This document shows positions 11,334 through 23,640 of a DNA stretch of 64,000 bases, piece by piece. Where the stretch lies: contig OY783218.1 of NCBI GenBank assembly GCA_963678705.1, positions 4,846,152 through 4,910,151 on the forward strand, given 5' to 3'. A model generated the notes under the pieces. The model was given only the letters and a program-made list of their open reading frames with translations. It was not told the origin of the DNA and made no database searches. Position numbers and translations under genes: made by a program. This DNA comes from Panorpa germanica (taxonomy: Eukaryota; Arthropoda; Insecta; Mecoptera; Panorpidae). Numbering within the stretch: the first letter of the stretch is position 1; the number at the start of each line of letters is the position of its first letter.

Positions 11334-11335
11334 TA

Positions 11336-11925
11336 TTATAAAAATTGTTTTTATTTTTTTTACTTTGTTTACAAGATACTTGATTAGCTTATATATTCAT
11401 GACAAAATTAATGGCAATATCAGGAGACATCAAATTTGTAAAACGATAAAATGTGACACTAATATCACACCTTGAAACGAATTAGTTACTTGTTATATTA
11501 ATTTGCAACATGTGTCTGACATAATTCGATATTTTAGTAATTATTTAAATTTTGTTTTCGTCGAAGCAATATTTTGTAATTTATTGCTGTACTTAAAGTT
11601 TAATATCGTCCATAAAAACGTACATAAACTTGTTATATCGTACACACACACACACACACAAACGCACGGGTATTTTGAATTAATTAAAGAATCTTTACGA
11701 ACTAGGGGCACAAGTACCTTAAAGAGATATAACCTCTTGGAGCTCCTTCCGTTGCAAACTTTTTTTTGTGACTTGTGAGTTTTTCAGTTGAATGTAGTGG
11801 CATTAGCATCTTTACTTGCATATACGTACATAACGTGAGCAGTGGTAATGGCTGTCCTTGGCTCATAATACAATTCTGTAGTCATCTTACGGGAAGGTGT
11901 GCTAATGCGAAATTATTTGAATACA
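11336..11925. other. Intergenic DNA with a short CA microsatellite
   Basis: It contains a perfect (AC)n run at about 11643-11660. The ORFs at 11503-11778 and 11775-11978 have low-complexity composition without recognisable motifs, and I do not call them genes. Confidence 0.4.
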
Positions 11926-12777
11926 TCCTAGTAAACATTTTGGAGCAAATTCTACTTAATTTCTATTACATATCATGAATTTTTTGTCTGGAACGTGTTC
12001 GTTTTCTATTCAGTCGTTCATAGGAAAGGCCCTTTTTATGAGCTACAGACATTGCAACGACGGTTCACTGCTGAATTAAATGCGGAGTCGGTTTATGATT
12101 TATGACCGGAGTTATAAACTTGAAACTAGCAGGGGTATAAAACTTAACGGAATTTTACTTTTTAAAGTCTGCAAAATATAAATATTTAAATGAAGAAATA
12201 AATAGATGTAATCTTTGGTACGGATCGTGATTTTTTTAATGAATATTATTCATCTTCAACAATACTCGTTATATTAGTTTTTTACATTGTTTTGGTGATT
12301 CAAAAATCCACGATCGGCAGGTCTGCGTTAGGTTTATAACCTCTGTCTTACCATCGCTAGGTACTATCTTCGTTTATATACATTCTATTCGGGGATTGAA
12401 GGAGATAGCGTCTGTCTATTACCATTAAAGAAATATTTGTTGAAAAAGGATAGCATATACTTTAAACATCTGTACTGAACGAAATATTATACAAATATAC
12501 AAGTGTAACGGTGAAAAATATATTTTACTTGTCTAACCGCATCTCGTTTCTCTCTCACTTAGGAATAAATGATATGAAAGTGAACTTAAAAAAAATATAT
12601 CCATGTGGGAAAGAAACAGAAATACTTAATGAATGATGTTGGAAAAAGAAAGAATACTAGAAAGAATAACTAACACAAAATCTGTGACAGGTAGAGAACT
12701 TGTAAAGCGTTAGAATAGAATTGTACGAGTGACTCGAACTTTACCAAATAGGGCACTTCACCAAATTGTTTACTGGG
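11926..12777. mobile_element. Longer family C TIR element, 852 bp
   Basis: Ends TCCTAGTAAACATTTTGGAG (left) and, reversed, CCCAGTAAACAATTTGGTGA (right), the same termini as the nested 261-bp element at 9890-10150. Subterminal blocks around CAGTCGTTCATAGGAAA and GAGCTACAGACA match that copy; the middle is unique. No transposase frame. It could also be two family C ends flanking unrelated sequence. Confidence 0.55.
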
Positions 12778-13960
12778 ATCTTACTTAAAAAGTCATCGTC
12801 GCAAGTAATCGGTTGCAGTGTGAGACAGGTCTTAAGGTTTCTCCAATTTTGTAACTTAATAAATCGGGATTATTGTCCAGTCACATGTTTCAATATTTTA
12901 ATTTATTGATTTTACTGTTTTTTATGTGTTCTAACGTTTTATAATATTATCACTACGTTATTGGTTATTAATTATTATTAAATTGTCAGGTTACCTATTT
13001 TTTTACACATTCTTCATATTATACGACTGAAGATAAATGTAACGTTAAAATATGTTGTTTTTAAATTTGGGGTTAAGTTATAAATGCGGTTCTTGTTTTC
13101 TTTATTATTTTGCTTTTATTTTATTATGCTTTGATATGAACTGCCATAGTTGCCACCACACATTATACATTATACAATTTTATTTTGTTAATGTAAATCA
13201 CAGTGTAAATGCGGTCACGGTGATAGGACTCAACATCGGAAATAAATTAACATTAAATAAGTTAAATAATGAATTAAATTTTAAATATATTTAATTTATT
13301 AATAAATACATCAGCACTAGGCACAATATCGTCGGGATTAATGGGGGGCTAGGGCCGTATTTAATATGGGGGCCCTTTGTTTAGATTCTAAGCGTAATCA
13401 ACTTTATCTAGTCACATTTACGATTTAGTTTATCTGAAATTCTTTTATTAAATTGAAATTATAACGTTTTTTAGCTCTAACGCAAAATAAATTGTATCTA
13501 ATCATAATTAAAAAGAATTTTTGATAGCTTATGTTGGGTCGGGGACTGTGAGACACCCCTCCCCCCCCCTTTCTTCCACTTAGTACGTTTTTGACTAGAC
13601 AATAGCCTTCAACAGAAAATGTTACAAGATAAATGTTATCCCACATATACCAGTCCACGAAACTACCATTAGCATCGGAAATATGTCGACGGTAAATAAA
13701 TTAAAGGAGAAAATCTACATATTAATCAAATAAATTTTAGTTTCCGGGCTATTAATTAAAAATGAATTGCAATAAACTTTACAAAATATTTGAATTTTTT
13801 TATATTTCATTAAATATTGCTGTCTGTCGTAAAAAAATTATTTAAATTTATTTAAATTATTTAATATTTTACATTAGCACATTTCATTTATATTAGTTAT
13901 CAGGGTTTGTACATATTATTTTCCTATTACCTTCATATGAAATTTTTAATATAATCCAAA
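12778..13960. other. AT-rich intergenic DNA; GC-rich patches of possible repeat origin
   Basis: No gene recognised. Patches at 13340-13380 (GGGGGGCTAGGGCCG... GGGGGCCC) and 13540-13575 (C-rich) resemble termini of decayed DNA transposons. The 80-codon ORF at 13052-13294 is low-complexity and hydrophobic without a family signature. Confidence 0.35.
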
Positions 13961-13965
13961 AATGA

Positions 13966-14450
13966 AACTTCAATTTGAGAAACCAAGATTTCATTAACAA
14001 AAGTCAGTTAAAAGGAAGAGATTATTATTTGTTACATCCATATTTAAGTAAGAAAAGATGGTTTAGAAATGAGTCCCGCAAAATTATATCAACTATAATC
14101 AGAATCAAAAGTAATCATTGCAAAACTCCAGCCCACCTGTACAAAATTAATATTAAATCTGACGATAGATGTCAATGTGGTGAAGAAGGAACTTTGGATC
14201 ATATTATATTTGAATGCATAAATTATAGTTTAGAAAGATCAAAATTGAATAGTGATATATTAGATGTGATTAAAACTTTTCCTGATAATACTAAATTTTT
14301 GTTAAGTGATTTAAAATTAATTAGTGAATTATTGAAATATTTAGAAATTTGTAAAATTGAATTATAAATTATAAAAGATGTATAAAAAATGTTTGATGGT
14401 GGCTATGACGAAAGAAACTCAAGGCAAATAAGTAATTAAATATAAAAAAA
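13966..14450 (+). pseudogene. LINE 3' end: RNase H/zinc C-terminal fragment, family X copy 1
   Basis: Open for about 130 codons to TAA at 14365-14367. The segment STIIRIKSNHCKTPAHLYKI followed by CQCGEEGTLDHIIFEC is the typical end of a non-LTR retrotransposon ORF2: an RNase H-type tail with a CxC(x8-9)HxxxxC zinc-like motif. The 3' UTR (AAATTATAAAAGATGTATAA... GACGAAAGAAACTCAAGGC) ends in an A-rich tail near 14450. The 3' UTR and the last 70 codons recur at 56920-57734, which defines the family. 5'-truncated, so there is no RT domain. Confidence 0.8.
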
Positions 14451-14460
14451 ATATATATTA

Positions 14461-15059
14461 TTTTCCTTTTCTTAAATATTTATTTGAGTGCATCAATATT
14501 CGATAGGTATTAGCACTTAAACAATATATACATTTATAAACATTTGTAATACATAATTTATAGTTTATAAATACGAGTATGTGTAGAATTGCATTTTTGT
14601 TTTCCTATTTCTCAGCTGATTATTATATGCTTTAAAAGTATGTTGATCTATTTTACTTCCATTTTTTCCAATTAATTTTTTTTTTTATTTACTTTATTTA
14701 ACATCATGGTAACAACATGGTAGTTTTATATGGCGTTGAGACTTCCAAAATTCAGAAAATATATAGCAGATCCGCAAATTAAACCTGAAGATACAACAAC
14801 CTCGTTTCTAGAATCATTATTCTTTACGGGGCACTACCAGGTCGAAAATTATCTTGTAGTGTAACTTTCACAGTATTTAGCTTGCCAAAAGCTAATTCCA
14901 AGTTTTTTTTCTACCTGGACTGACAAAAATATTAAAATAAAAATATTGACTTTAATAAATTTTCAATTTATCAAAAAGGTACTGGAATAATGACTAAGTT
15001 TGTCAGAGACATAATTAAAATGTATATCAGTGTTTAAACAAAGGTTTCAATAAATTAAA
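14461..15059. other. Upstream region of the GPCR exon
   Basis: AT-rich. It must contain the 5' UTR or an upstream intron of the receptor gene, but I see no decisive TATA box, initiator or splice acceptor. The Met codon at 15060 is preceded by AATTAAA, which is not informative. Confidence 0.3.
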
Positions 15060-15713
15060 ATGGCGCAGCAAACATTACAAAAACTTATCAGTGCATTAAA
15101 TGAAACAGATAAATGGGTTCCGAATGTATTGCCAATTGAAGACAATGAAGGGTACAGCTATTTGTCCTTCGACGACTGTGAACGCCTTCGTGACCTGGGC
15201 GCCTTCAACGATACCACATTTCAATCCGTCAACTTCACCCTGAACATGACAGCGGTGAGATGCTTGGACCACGCTCCAGTCCTCACGCAATCGTCTACAA
15301 TCCGCGCGGGGGTGTTGACAGCCATGGCGTTGATCTCGCTGTTTGGAAATATCGCCACCATACTCAGCATTCACATTTCTCGGCAACGACGCATCTCGAG
15401 ACACTCTTGGAGTGCAGTTTACACTTTAATCATCCACCTGTCAGTAGCAGATTTATTCGTGACGGTGTTTTGCATCGCTGGAGAAGCTGCCTGGAGTTAC
15501 ACAGTTGCTTGGCTTGCTGGAAATGTTTTTTGTAAATTGTTTAAATTTTTACAAATGTTCAGTTTGTATTCGTCGACTTTTGTGCTGGTGCTTATTGGAC
15601 TTGATCGATTTCTTGCGGTGCGGTACCCGATGAAGTCGCTGAGCACAACCCAGAGATGCAACCGACATCTTGTGGCCGCCTGGATCCTCAGTTTCGCTTT
15701 GAGTATTCCACAG
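15060..15713 (+). CDS. CrzR: Corazonin/ACP-type neuropeptide GPCR, first coding exon
   Basis: The exon codes for 218 residues of a rhodopsin-class receptor. The extracellular N-terminus (1-80) has four N-glycosylation sequons (N14, N50, N58, N62). TM1 is about 82-106 with the GN motif (G96 N97); TM2 is about 119-141 with LSVAD (D131). ECL1 has the conserved Trp (W153) and TM3 starts with the disulfide Cys (C158). TM3 ends in DRF (182-184) followed by LAVRYPMKSL, and TM4 starts at about 203. The FKFLQMFSLYSSTFVLVLIG stretch is typical of the corazonin/AKH/ACP receptors (GnRH-receptor superfamily) and favours corazonin or ACP receptor over AKH receptor. The frame reaches a phase-0 donor CAG|GTAATT at 15713/15714; the intronic read-through stops at 15740. 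TM5-TM7 are not encoded here and were not recognised later in the window. Expected ligand: corazonin, coupling to Gq/Gs in other insects (family knowledge). Confidence 0.85.
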
Positions 15714-15719
15714 GTAATT
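15714..15719 (+). other. Splice donor of the GPCR exon
   Basis: GTAATT directly after ...ATTCCACAG, in phase 0 at the Pro-Gln end of the TM4 start. An intron near TM4 is consistent with the fact that conserved receptor sequence stops exactly here. The matching acceptor was not identified. Confidence 0.75.
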
Positions 15720-15984
15720 ATATATTTTAGAAACGTTTAATTTAGCACTACAAATGAAATGAAAAAAGAATTATGTTTGTGAAAATACAAAAGTACTAGT
15801 ACTGCTGATATCTCGAAAACCAAAACACTTATTAAACAATAATATGAAAATTTGATATCATCATAAAAAAATACTTCCGAATATGAAAGATATTTCTATT
15901 TATCAATTACGGTTTTTGAATAATTTTTTTTTCATATTTTAGAATTTAAGGCGATTCCAACAACAAGGTCATATTCGCCTGAAG

Positions 15985-16365
15985 TTCGTTTATTTTAATT
16001 AAATTTGGTTTATTATATTTATATCATTAAGGAATTCCAGCACTTTTACAATTTTTTCTGTATTGTTTGAAAGTATGTCCTTTAACTCTCCATTGATGTT
16101 GTGTTTTGTTCTTTGCGTTTGATATTGTGGGCAGGTTATTAGTAGATGATGGACTGTTATTTGCGTCTGACAGTTGCTGCACTGCGGAGCTGTTGTTTTA
16201 CTAATTAAATGTTGATCAATCTCGTATGTCTTGTTCTTAGTCTGAAGATGGCTTTTTCGAATTGTCTATTTATTTGATATGAAGTTTCGCACTTTTTTGC
16301 ATTTCCCTTAATCAATCTCAATTTGTTCCTACTTATTTGCGTCCTTTGCACCTTTGAACTTTAAT
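15985..16365 (-). pseudogene. LINE RNase H/C-terminal fragment in the GPCR intron
   Basis: The reverse strand reads, with frameshifts, NKLRLIKGNAKKCETSYQIN, then FEKAIFRLRTRHT, then QHLISKTTAPQCSNCQ, then VHHLLITCPQYQTQR. This is the RNase H-tail arrangement of a non-LTR retrotransposon (RLRxxHTxL, then a CxxC...HxxxxC motif). It is 5'-truncated and frame-broken. It is a different family from the one at 13966, judging by the residues around the zinc motif. Confidence 0.7.
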
Positions 16366-16941
16366 ATGCTGATACCTTGTAAACCAAAACACCTAGTTAC
16401 ACATTATATGCAAATTTGAAACCAGCATTAAAAAACTACGTAAGAATTAGGAAGCCATTTTTATATATCTGATACGGTTTTACTGTCAAGCATTAAAACT
16501 TTTTTCTTTCTTTTAATCCTGCACAGAAATATTACATACAATCTTTAATTGTCAGCCTGTATCATATTACTACGCGGTTGCGTTACTAATTGAATATCGA
16601 TTACCACAGCACGGAACGTTGTCTACCGATATTTCATTACATTTATCAATTATAAATGTTTGGCTTTCAATAATCAATGATGCATTTATATCTATAATTA
16701 AAGTACCCAACACCCGGTGCCTTGTCATTATTATTTAATTTTGGAAGTAAAATGTAATTAATAAATCGTTTATAATCCATTTTATCTGGTGTTGTGTTAA
16801 AATACAGAAATCAGATTAGCAACATCTTGGCTGCTAAATGGTTATAATATGAGAATGATGTTTATCTGAAGATTTAGAATAATTGAATATTTTAGAAATA
16901 TTTACGTAAATTTTATGTAGGCATTGCTATCTTGAAAATAA
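16366..16941. other. Intronic or intergenic AT-rich DNA
   Basis: No recognised feature. It ends in the TAA target duplication (16939-16941) of the next element. Confidence 0.35.
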
Positions 16942-17645
16942 GGCCTGTCTCAGTATGGCACCGTATTTAAGCGAATTTCTGCCGGACGTATACGGGCTAC
17001 TTCGCTTTACCTATCCGAACCATGTAAATGTAATGAGATCTCTCTGGAGCTCTCAGACTGCAAGCTACAAAGCCGTCCGAATACGGGCGGCACTACCTCG
17101 CACATTAGAACCGTATAAAGGCTTATCCTTTTATTTATCCAAGCGTTACCACTACTACAACGATATCCTATCCGAACCTTTGTAAATGCAAACAGCCGCC
17201 TCAGACTGGAGGGGATACCTAAGATCGCTTGTTGTTACGCTGCAATACGGTTCAAATGAGATCTATCGGCGACATCGCTTGTGACGAGTATGTTCTGCAT
17301 GCTGTTTATGTTTGTATTTCAGTGAATCATGGACACCGATACCGATACCAATACGATAGAACTAAATTTAAATTCACGACAACCAGAACGCAGATATATA
17401 ATAAATGCTAAAGTCCCTTTAATACCAGTATCGATAAAAATTAAAGTTAAAGTTTGCTCTCATAATAAATTATATTAGTGCTAAAGAACTCCAATACACC
17501 CCATACAGTACACAAGTTAGTTATCTGACGACTGACTACAGACATCTGTGACACACATAGGCGGTTTGCTTTGTAGCTCATCCAACCCGCCGATTTACGT
17601 TCGAATACGCCGTCGCTTAAATACGGTCCCATACTGAGACAGGCC
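16942..17645. mobile_element. TIR element with TAA target duplication, family D, 704 bp
   Basis: The ends are inverted repeats GGCCTGTCTCAGTATGG followed by CACCGTATTTAAGCGA (left) and GACCGTATTTAAGCGA (right, reversed). TAA lies immediately outside on both sides (16939-16941, 17646-17648). A 3-bp TAA duplication with GG...CC termini suggests the PIF/Harbinger superfamily. No transposase is present; the small ORFs inside are chance. Related but degraded sequence is at 29290-29490 and 30940-31260. Confidence 0.8.
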
Positions 17646-17648
17646 TAA

Positions 17649-20600
17649 GAGTGTGATCAAAGTATTCTTTGTTTATTTTGAAAACTAAAACTTCCACAAA
17701 AATTTTGAATAGACCTTTTTTGTAGATAACAAAATTGTCTGTAACTTTTATTAATTACTTTTTCTTTTAACTTTCATAATTAAGAAGTTATGAGTAGAAA
17801 TATAAGTTAAATGTGTTACGAATGTTGTAGTCTGTTCATTGCACCACTTAATTTAAGACAGCACCACAGGTTTCCTAATCTATTTAGACGCTAAATAGTA
17901 CTCTAAACTAAACTCAATCATAAGGTAACCGATAGCAATGGGCGCCAACACTTTTAAATATTTATTTAATATCAACTTTGGCACTTTGTTATAAGCACTA
18001 AAACAATATGTTATATCCTGGATATATTTAAAGCTAGAAGAGTATGATTTTCACATGAGTATACTAATAAATCTGCAAAGTATTACGTCTAGGTTTAAGT
18101 TCTCAAGGCACTTATCTACTGATAAGTCAAGTGTTCAAGTCAGTCTATTAATTTCATATATGAGAGCTGACTTATGTAAACATTCCAAGCTAATTGTGTG
18201 GGCCTGTATCTTTTAAATCAACCCTTGGAACTTTAGATAACAAAAGCTAGATGTAACAAGTCATGACATGTTTTGTCTCACGCACTAAAGTTACTAATAA
18301 GAAAATCTTGTACTGAAGATCATTCACAGTCTATCCTTCAAACTATTAACACTGAATGATCGATAGACTAATTGTTGGTTAAATTACTTATTATAACTTA
18401 ATGTGAATCACTAACTCTAGTAGAACTTTTATATATTAATAAAGTTAAAGTATATTAATAGTATTTGTTTTATTATCCTGCAATAGAAAAACTAAACTAA
18501 CTTACAAGCTCTAAACGACATACCAAACTTTAAGAAAATTCAATAAGTCTGTTCAGCAAAACCTAACAAATATATTCATTCAAAAATTTTATTTTTTGTA
18601 TGTGTGCATTGAAAAAATATACAATAAGTTAGACATTAGACATGGCAACTTACTTAAGAGCTGTGGAGTCGGTAAAAACATCTGACTCCTACTCTTGCTT
18701 CACCTGCTACCACTAAGACGTTTTGGGGTGTGTGTAGTATAAAAATGAAATATATAATTGCTAAACATGGTCTTGCTATTTCTAAATTTATTCAATTGTC
18801 CATTTTTTTTATAAGGTCACATTTGAGCTTAAAACAATATCTTAAATTCTAGAAATATAAATAATATGTACTGATAAAGTTAACTATCAGGATCTTAAAT
18901 GAAATTCTTTGAATTAGTCTCAATATTATTGAGGATATAAACAATTAGAAGAGTCATTAAAACCACGATAATTAAAGGGATAAAACTTCCTAAAACATTA
19001 ACGAAATATTAATGCCTTGAACCATCCTTATACTCCACATCTATAGGTTAATTATTTTTTAATTTATATTACTTAAATATTCATTGTTCATGCCAGAATC
19101 CTCTGACCAGAAATTGGTTCCGACTTCGCACAGTACTGACTTACTTCACCATTTTTTAGGCTTATTGAACTAAGCTCACCTACTAGTAGAGGTGCTAACA
19201 ACTGTTACAATTAACGTAGAACACCATCAGTTAAAATAATCATGTTTCAAAACTTAAAAGGTCATTCCTAAAAATGTATATATGGAACATTAAGGCTCTA
19301 TCATATTGGAACCGATTACTTGCGTCACCCGAGAGTTTCAATAGTGTGTGGTCTCAACACACTTTAGAATGAAGTTTCTACTTTAATGTTTATCAATGCA
19401 CCATTGTTGTGAAATATTCCTCAGCTTATAGGTCGCTGTTGATTTATGGCACAAAGACTGCAACTACTAAAGAAGGTTAAGCATTTCGTCTTTAACATCA
19501 AAGTTATCTAGTGGTGTAACCCCTTAAGATGAAATATGAATTCTTTTTGTATCTGTTATCACCAGCACCAACTAGACGAAGAAGGGCGGGAGAGTCTTGA
19601 CACCAATAGATGTAAGAAGTGATTTATACCCGACTCCAAAACTTGGTAAAAACCAGCAAAAAGGTCCAGTAACTTTTAAAAGGGCAGTGCTGAATCCTTA
19701 TGAAATTATCATCACATCCGTAATCTTCGACCTCGTAAACCACCAAATCTTCATTATAATAGAAGTACAAATGTGTACGCGACCAATTTATTTCACATTC
19801 TATTTATCTACACCTGCCAAAGGTGGTGTAAAAGTATATTCAACTGGAAACAGTAACTTAATGAAAAATTGTATTCGTAAATAAAAAAAAAACGTGTAAA
19901 ATCTGAACCTGACGTGACTTGAAGGATGTAAGGAGATGTGGCTAAAGTGAGAAACAGCGGTGAGGAAAGTGATTCATACCTGATCGTGCGGCACGGGATC
20001 GGAATACCAATGATTTATACAAACAGTAAAGAGACAATGTTTTCTTTTATGAAATGTGCTATCATCGAAAAATTGTTACAAACAACACACACTCGTAAAA
20101 TATGAATATATTCAAAAACAAATTTCCATACACATCAATTTATATGAAAATTTATGGATCAGAACTGTCAAATAAACACGTTTCTCAATTGGATGCTTTG
20201 TATTAGAAGGAGATAAGTCAAGATTGTTTTATCGTAACGGTCTAAAAATATTACTACTCAAACCTCTTTCCCACTTACAATATTTTGATATTTCATTTAC
20301 GGTTTTATTTAATATTCTAATCTAGATTTCACGTTTTCAGAATAGGCATTCCTTGTCAAATTTTTAATTAATTTAGTAAGCGAGTAAATTTTGTTTTAAG
20401 CAGTTCGACATTTGTACAAAATTGAATGTGGAATAATTAAAATTTATGTTTCTAATAATAATTAGTAATACAAATTGTTCTTTATTTTTGACAAATTGAC
20501 ATTGAACTTCTTTTAAAAATAAAGTAAAATACTGCAATTTGACAGATTATCACATTTTGTAGGTTATAATATACTAGAAATATAGCATTTTTTAATTTAG

Positions 20601-20689
20601 TAAGGTTTTAAAAAACAAAGAAAACATAAATTAAATTCTTTATTAAAAATGATACAGTGAATAATTACACATATTCCCATATGTTATAT
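17649..20689. other. Long AT-rich stretch without recognised genes
   Basis: Three kilobases with no recognised exon, RNA gene or repeat terminus. The 95-codon ORF at 19597-19884 is the most protein-like piece (mixed composition, higher GC at its 5' end), but I recognise no domain and do not call it. Confidence 0.35.
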
Positions 20690-21305
20690 AATGGGCTTGT
20701 GTCCTATGTCTTAATTTCTATAAAAATGTACTATATATTGATAAAGTGGGTTACTAGAACCTCAAATGTTCAATTATTTTTTAATAACTCCTTATATGTT
20801 AAGAGATATTAACAATTAAAAAAGTCATTTTGTCTCTTTAATTATTAAACGGATTCAACGTTGCACACATTCCAAGTGTATGTGACATCATAATCTTTGT
20901 GTAAGGTCATAAATCTCTGCTATATGTATTTATATATCAAAATATTAAATATTATATACAGCTATTTCAAGAAACAATCAAATTTCAATATTATGTCTGC
21001 CTTAGCAGGGTTAAATAAAATAAAAACTTATTATTCTTTGATTTGACTTGATTATTTGACTACCAACAGCTACAGAACATTACCACAGCACTGACCTACT
21101 CAACAAGTAACTGACGTTAAAATGCATTTCACGTCGTACAAATATCCGACCATTTCTAGCGCTAAAACTACAATTCAAACTTTTAATTGTTATATCTCCG
21201 TCAATATTTAGATATTTAATAAAATAGACACACCAATACACATTTATTAACATCAATTTCAATCAACAATTGAAAAATCGACCACTAAAAAATGAGGGCC
21301 CATTT
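20690..21305 (+). mobile_element. Non-autonomous TIR element, family A copy 2
   Basis: 616 bp, collinear with the copies at 33836 and 63274. It begins AATGGGCTTGTGTCCTATG; the right terminus is slightly eroded (GAGGGCCCATT instead of GAGGACACAAGCCCATT). No ORF of substance. The 60-codon reverse ORF at 21080-21262 is shared with other copies only in part and is not conserved. Confidence 0.8.
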
Positions 21306-22829
21306 AAATTAAACCAGTGAACTGAGAATGAAACTTAAGCTTATGTTTTTTGATAGATATTACTTTATACAGACTTTTATTTTAACACATGACGCAGCTA
21401 CATCTAACACCAAGATAAACAGTCCGTCAAACTTCTGTAACTGTAATTTAATTAAAGTAGGAGAGAGCCAAAGTATCATCTCGCATATACTACAACATTT
21501 TTTCCGTGTACTGTACATGTCATTTGTTACTAATGCAGTTTTTTACACTGATTTCAAAATAGGAAACCATCTATAGGCTTTGCTTGCTGATATCTCGTAA
21601 ACTTAGCAATCACTCTTCTATGTTTCGTACCATGTTTCTGAGCGCCACTATAGATGTATCGGTCTTCTACGAACCAAAATTACTCGGTGACTATGAGCGT
21701 ATGTAATCACATCTCTATCGTAAAGTTAATAACTACGTCATACTTGAATTTTTTTGTATTTGTGACGGTTTTTAAATAATCAGACTTTCATGCAATATTT
21801 GTATCTTAATATGGTGATATGTTCTATATCTAAAAGGAAATTCCAGATTTGAAATCACCATTCTAAAATGTGCCATAAGCTGTGTACCATAGCAACAAAA
21901 TGATACGATATTTTTTTTAGTTTGACATGTGATTGGAAATAATCTATTGTCATTCTAGCATTGATTACCATATGTACTCGAAAAAAGAAGCAATTTTTAA
22001 AAAAATTAGTAATATTTAAAATCACGATATTTCACTATGACAGCTTATCTCCAAGTGAACTTTTAAACAAGTTAAGCATTTAAATAAAAACTTTTGTAAT
22101 CGCATTTACACCAAGAAATGTATTCTGTTTAACTGGTTTACACGCCATCTATTTTCGTCTAACAGTTCGTTCTTCTTTGCTAGAACATACGTCGCAAAAT
22201 ACAATTCTTATTCTCATACAATGCACAAAATGTATTCAATATCACCTGTGACTTTCAGTTATTCACTTTGATTTATTCGATTAAATCCGACGTGGAGTTC
22301 TAGAAGCTTCAGTGTTCTTTACCTCGACTTTTGGTGCGGGGCTTTAAAAAAACAAATCTCGCAGACAGTTGCACCATAAGGTACCTTAAATATACACACA
22401 TATAATATAGCTAGACAATAGTTTAAATTCGTTTATATAAAGGACACTTATATAGTTTCATATTTACAATTTATCACTGTCGAAATACGTAGTTACAAAT
22501 TACATTTGTTCCATGTACATACAAATACATATAAAAGGTATCAAAATGAATTGAACGTAGAATGCTACGTATTTAAAATTGACGGTACTTATTATTTTCT
22601 TAGTCCAAATTATGTATGACGCGAACACGTTACTAAACTTGGTGTACTTCGGAATATTTAAGAACATCAGGCCTCCAAAAAATGACAAGTTTTATCGCCG
22701 GCCTACTAGAGGTTCGGCAAGCTCAAACTGGATTTAAGAGTTTTTATAAAGCAATTTTAATACTTCTATATGTAAATATATATTCTATAACTGTTTTGTC
22801 TTACGTTTTTTGCGTATTCTTTAGACTTA
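21306..22829. other. Intergenic DNA without recognised features
   Basis: AT-rich sequence. Short ORFs at 21328-21576 and 22500-22688 show no family signature. Confidence 0.35.
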
Positions 22830-23640
22830 CACTAAGTAATTTCACACAATTTTCTTTACTTCGATATTTTCCTCTTCCTTTGTCCATTTCTTTTTCTGCA
22901 TCACTTTCTTCTATCGTTTTCTTCTATTTCAGTGCTCCTCTCCTCTGTGTTTCTCCTTCTCTCTTCTCCTTCTTGCCTTTACCATCCATATTCTTCCTTT
23001 GCAACAGTTATTGTACACTTACTCTAGTGTTTTCTCCTCTTTCCTACATATTCAACATGTTTTCTTTTTTTCTTTACCCCAATAGCTGCTTTCTCTTTCA
23101 TCGCTCGACGCCTTCGTTTTATCAACCTCATCAAACATACCATTCTCTCCAACCTTTTCCTTTTAATAGACCTCACGGATTGTAAAAGTTTATACTTTTG
23201 GGACCGCATCTAATGCCAGAATTGTAGTCTATATTCCAAGCAAATCTCATCCTAGGGATCAGTGCTTCCAGATATGATGATTATAGGCCCAGATTTCTGA
23301 CGAAGCCACTGAAAGGCGATGGGTTTCTGATAGCTCCAGTATTACTTCCTCTAAATCGGGCAATCATTTTAACTTCATTAGTTTCCTGTCTGAGTAGGTA
23401 CTCCGGCATCCTCCCCATCTACCACGGTCTGTGTCTTACATTGTACGTTGATCTTCTTTTACTGTTTCTGCACTCCTAGTTCACTTTATCTTATTAACTC
23501 CTGAACTTCCCACCGTTCGTTTATTATCTATCTACTCTGCCGCTATTTCTCTTCCTTCAAAATATCCTCTCCTTTCACTCTCCCACCTTATGTTCTGCAC
23601 TTTCCTAATTTCCTTTTTTATCATTCAATTTTAACTATAT
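22830..23640 (-). pseudogene. Degraded LINE ORF2 C-terminal region (purine-rich on minus strand)
   Basis: The plus strand is strikingly pyrimidine-rich. The reverse strand carries broken frames resembling the family Y LINE at 35288-36453: around 23420-23330 it reads MPEYLLRQETNEVKMIARFR, equivalent to VPQYLIEKDIKHIRRTARFR in that copy, followed by a Lys/Arg/Glu-rich tail. The zinc motif is not preserved. The 167-codon plus-strand ORF at 22682-23185 is an antisense artefact of this composition. Confidence 0.55.

Noticed and set aside
15096-15535. Antisense and alternate-frame ORFs over the receptor exon (102 and 91 codons)
   Set aside because: Shadows of the GPCR coding frame, which has clear family motifs and a proper donor.
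19597-19884. 95-codon ORF with mixed composition
   Set aside because: No recognisable domain, no splice or polyadenylation context, and no second copy; not enough to call a gene.
22682-23185. 167-codon plus-strand ORF resembling a membrane protein
   Set aside because: Composition follows from antisense of a degraded purine-rich LINE; no motif or membrane topology beyond base bias.
22500-23185. Possible TM5-TM7 exon of the receptor in the hydrophobic ORF here
   Set aside because: No conserved receptor motifs (no CWxPY or NPxxY-type block); hydrophobicity comes from pyrimidine-rich antisense.
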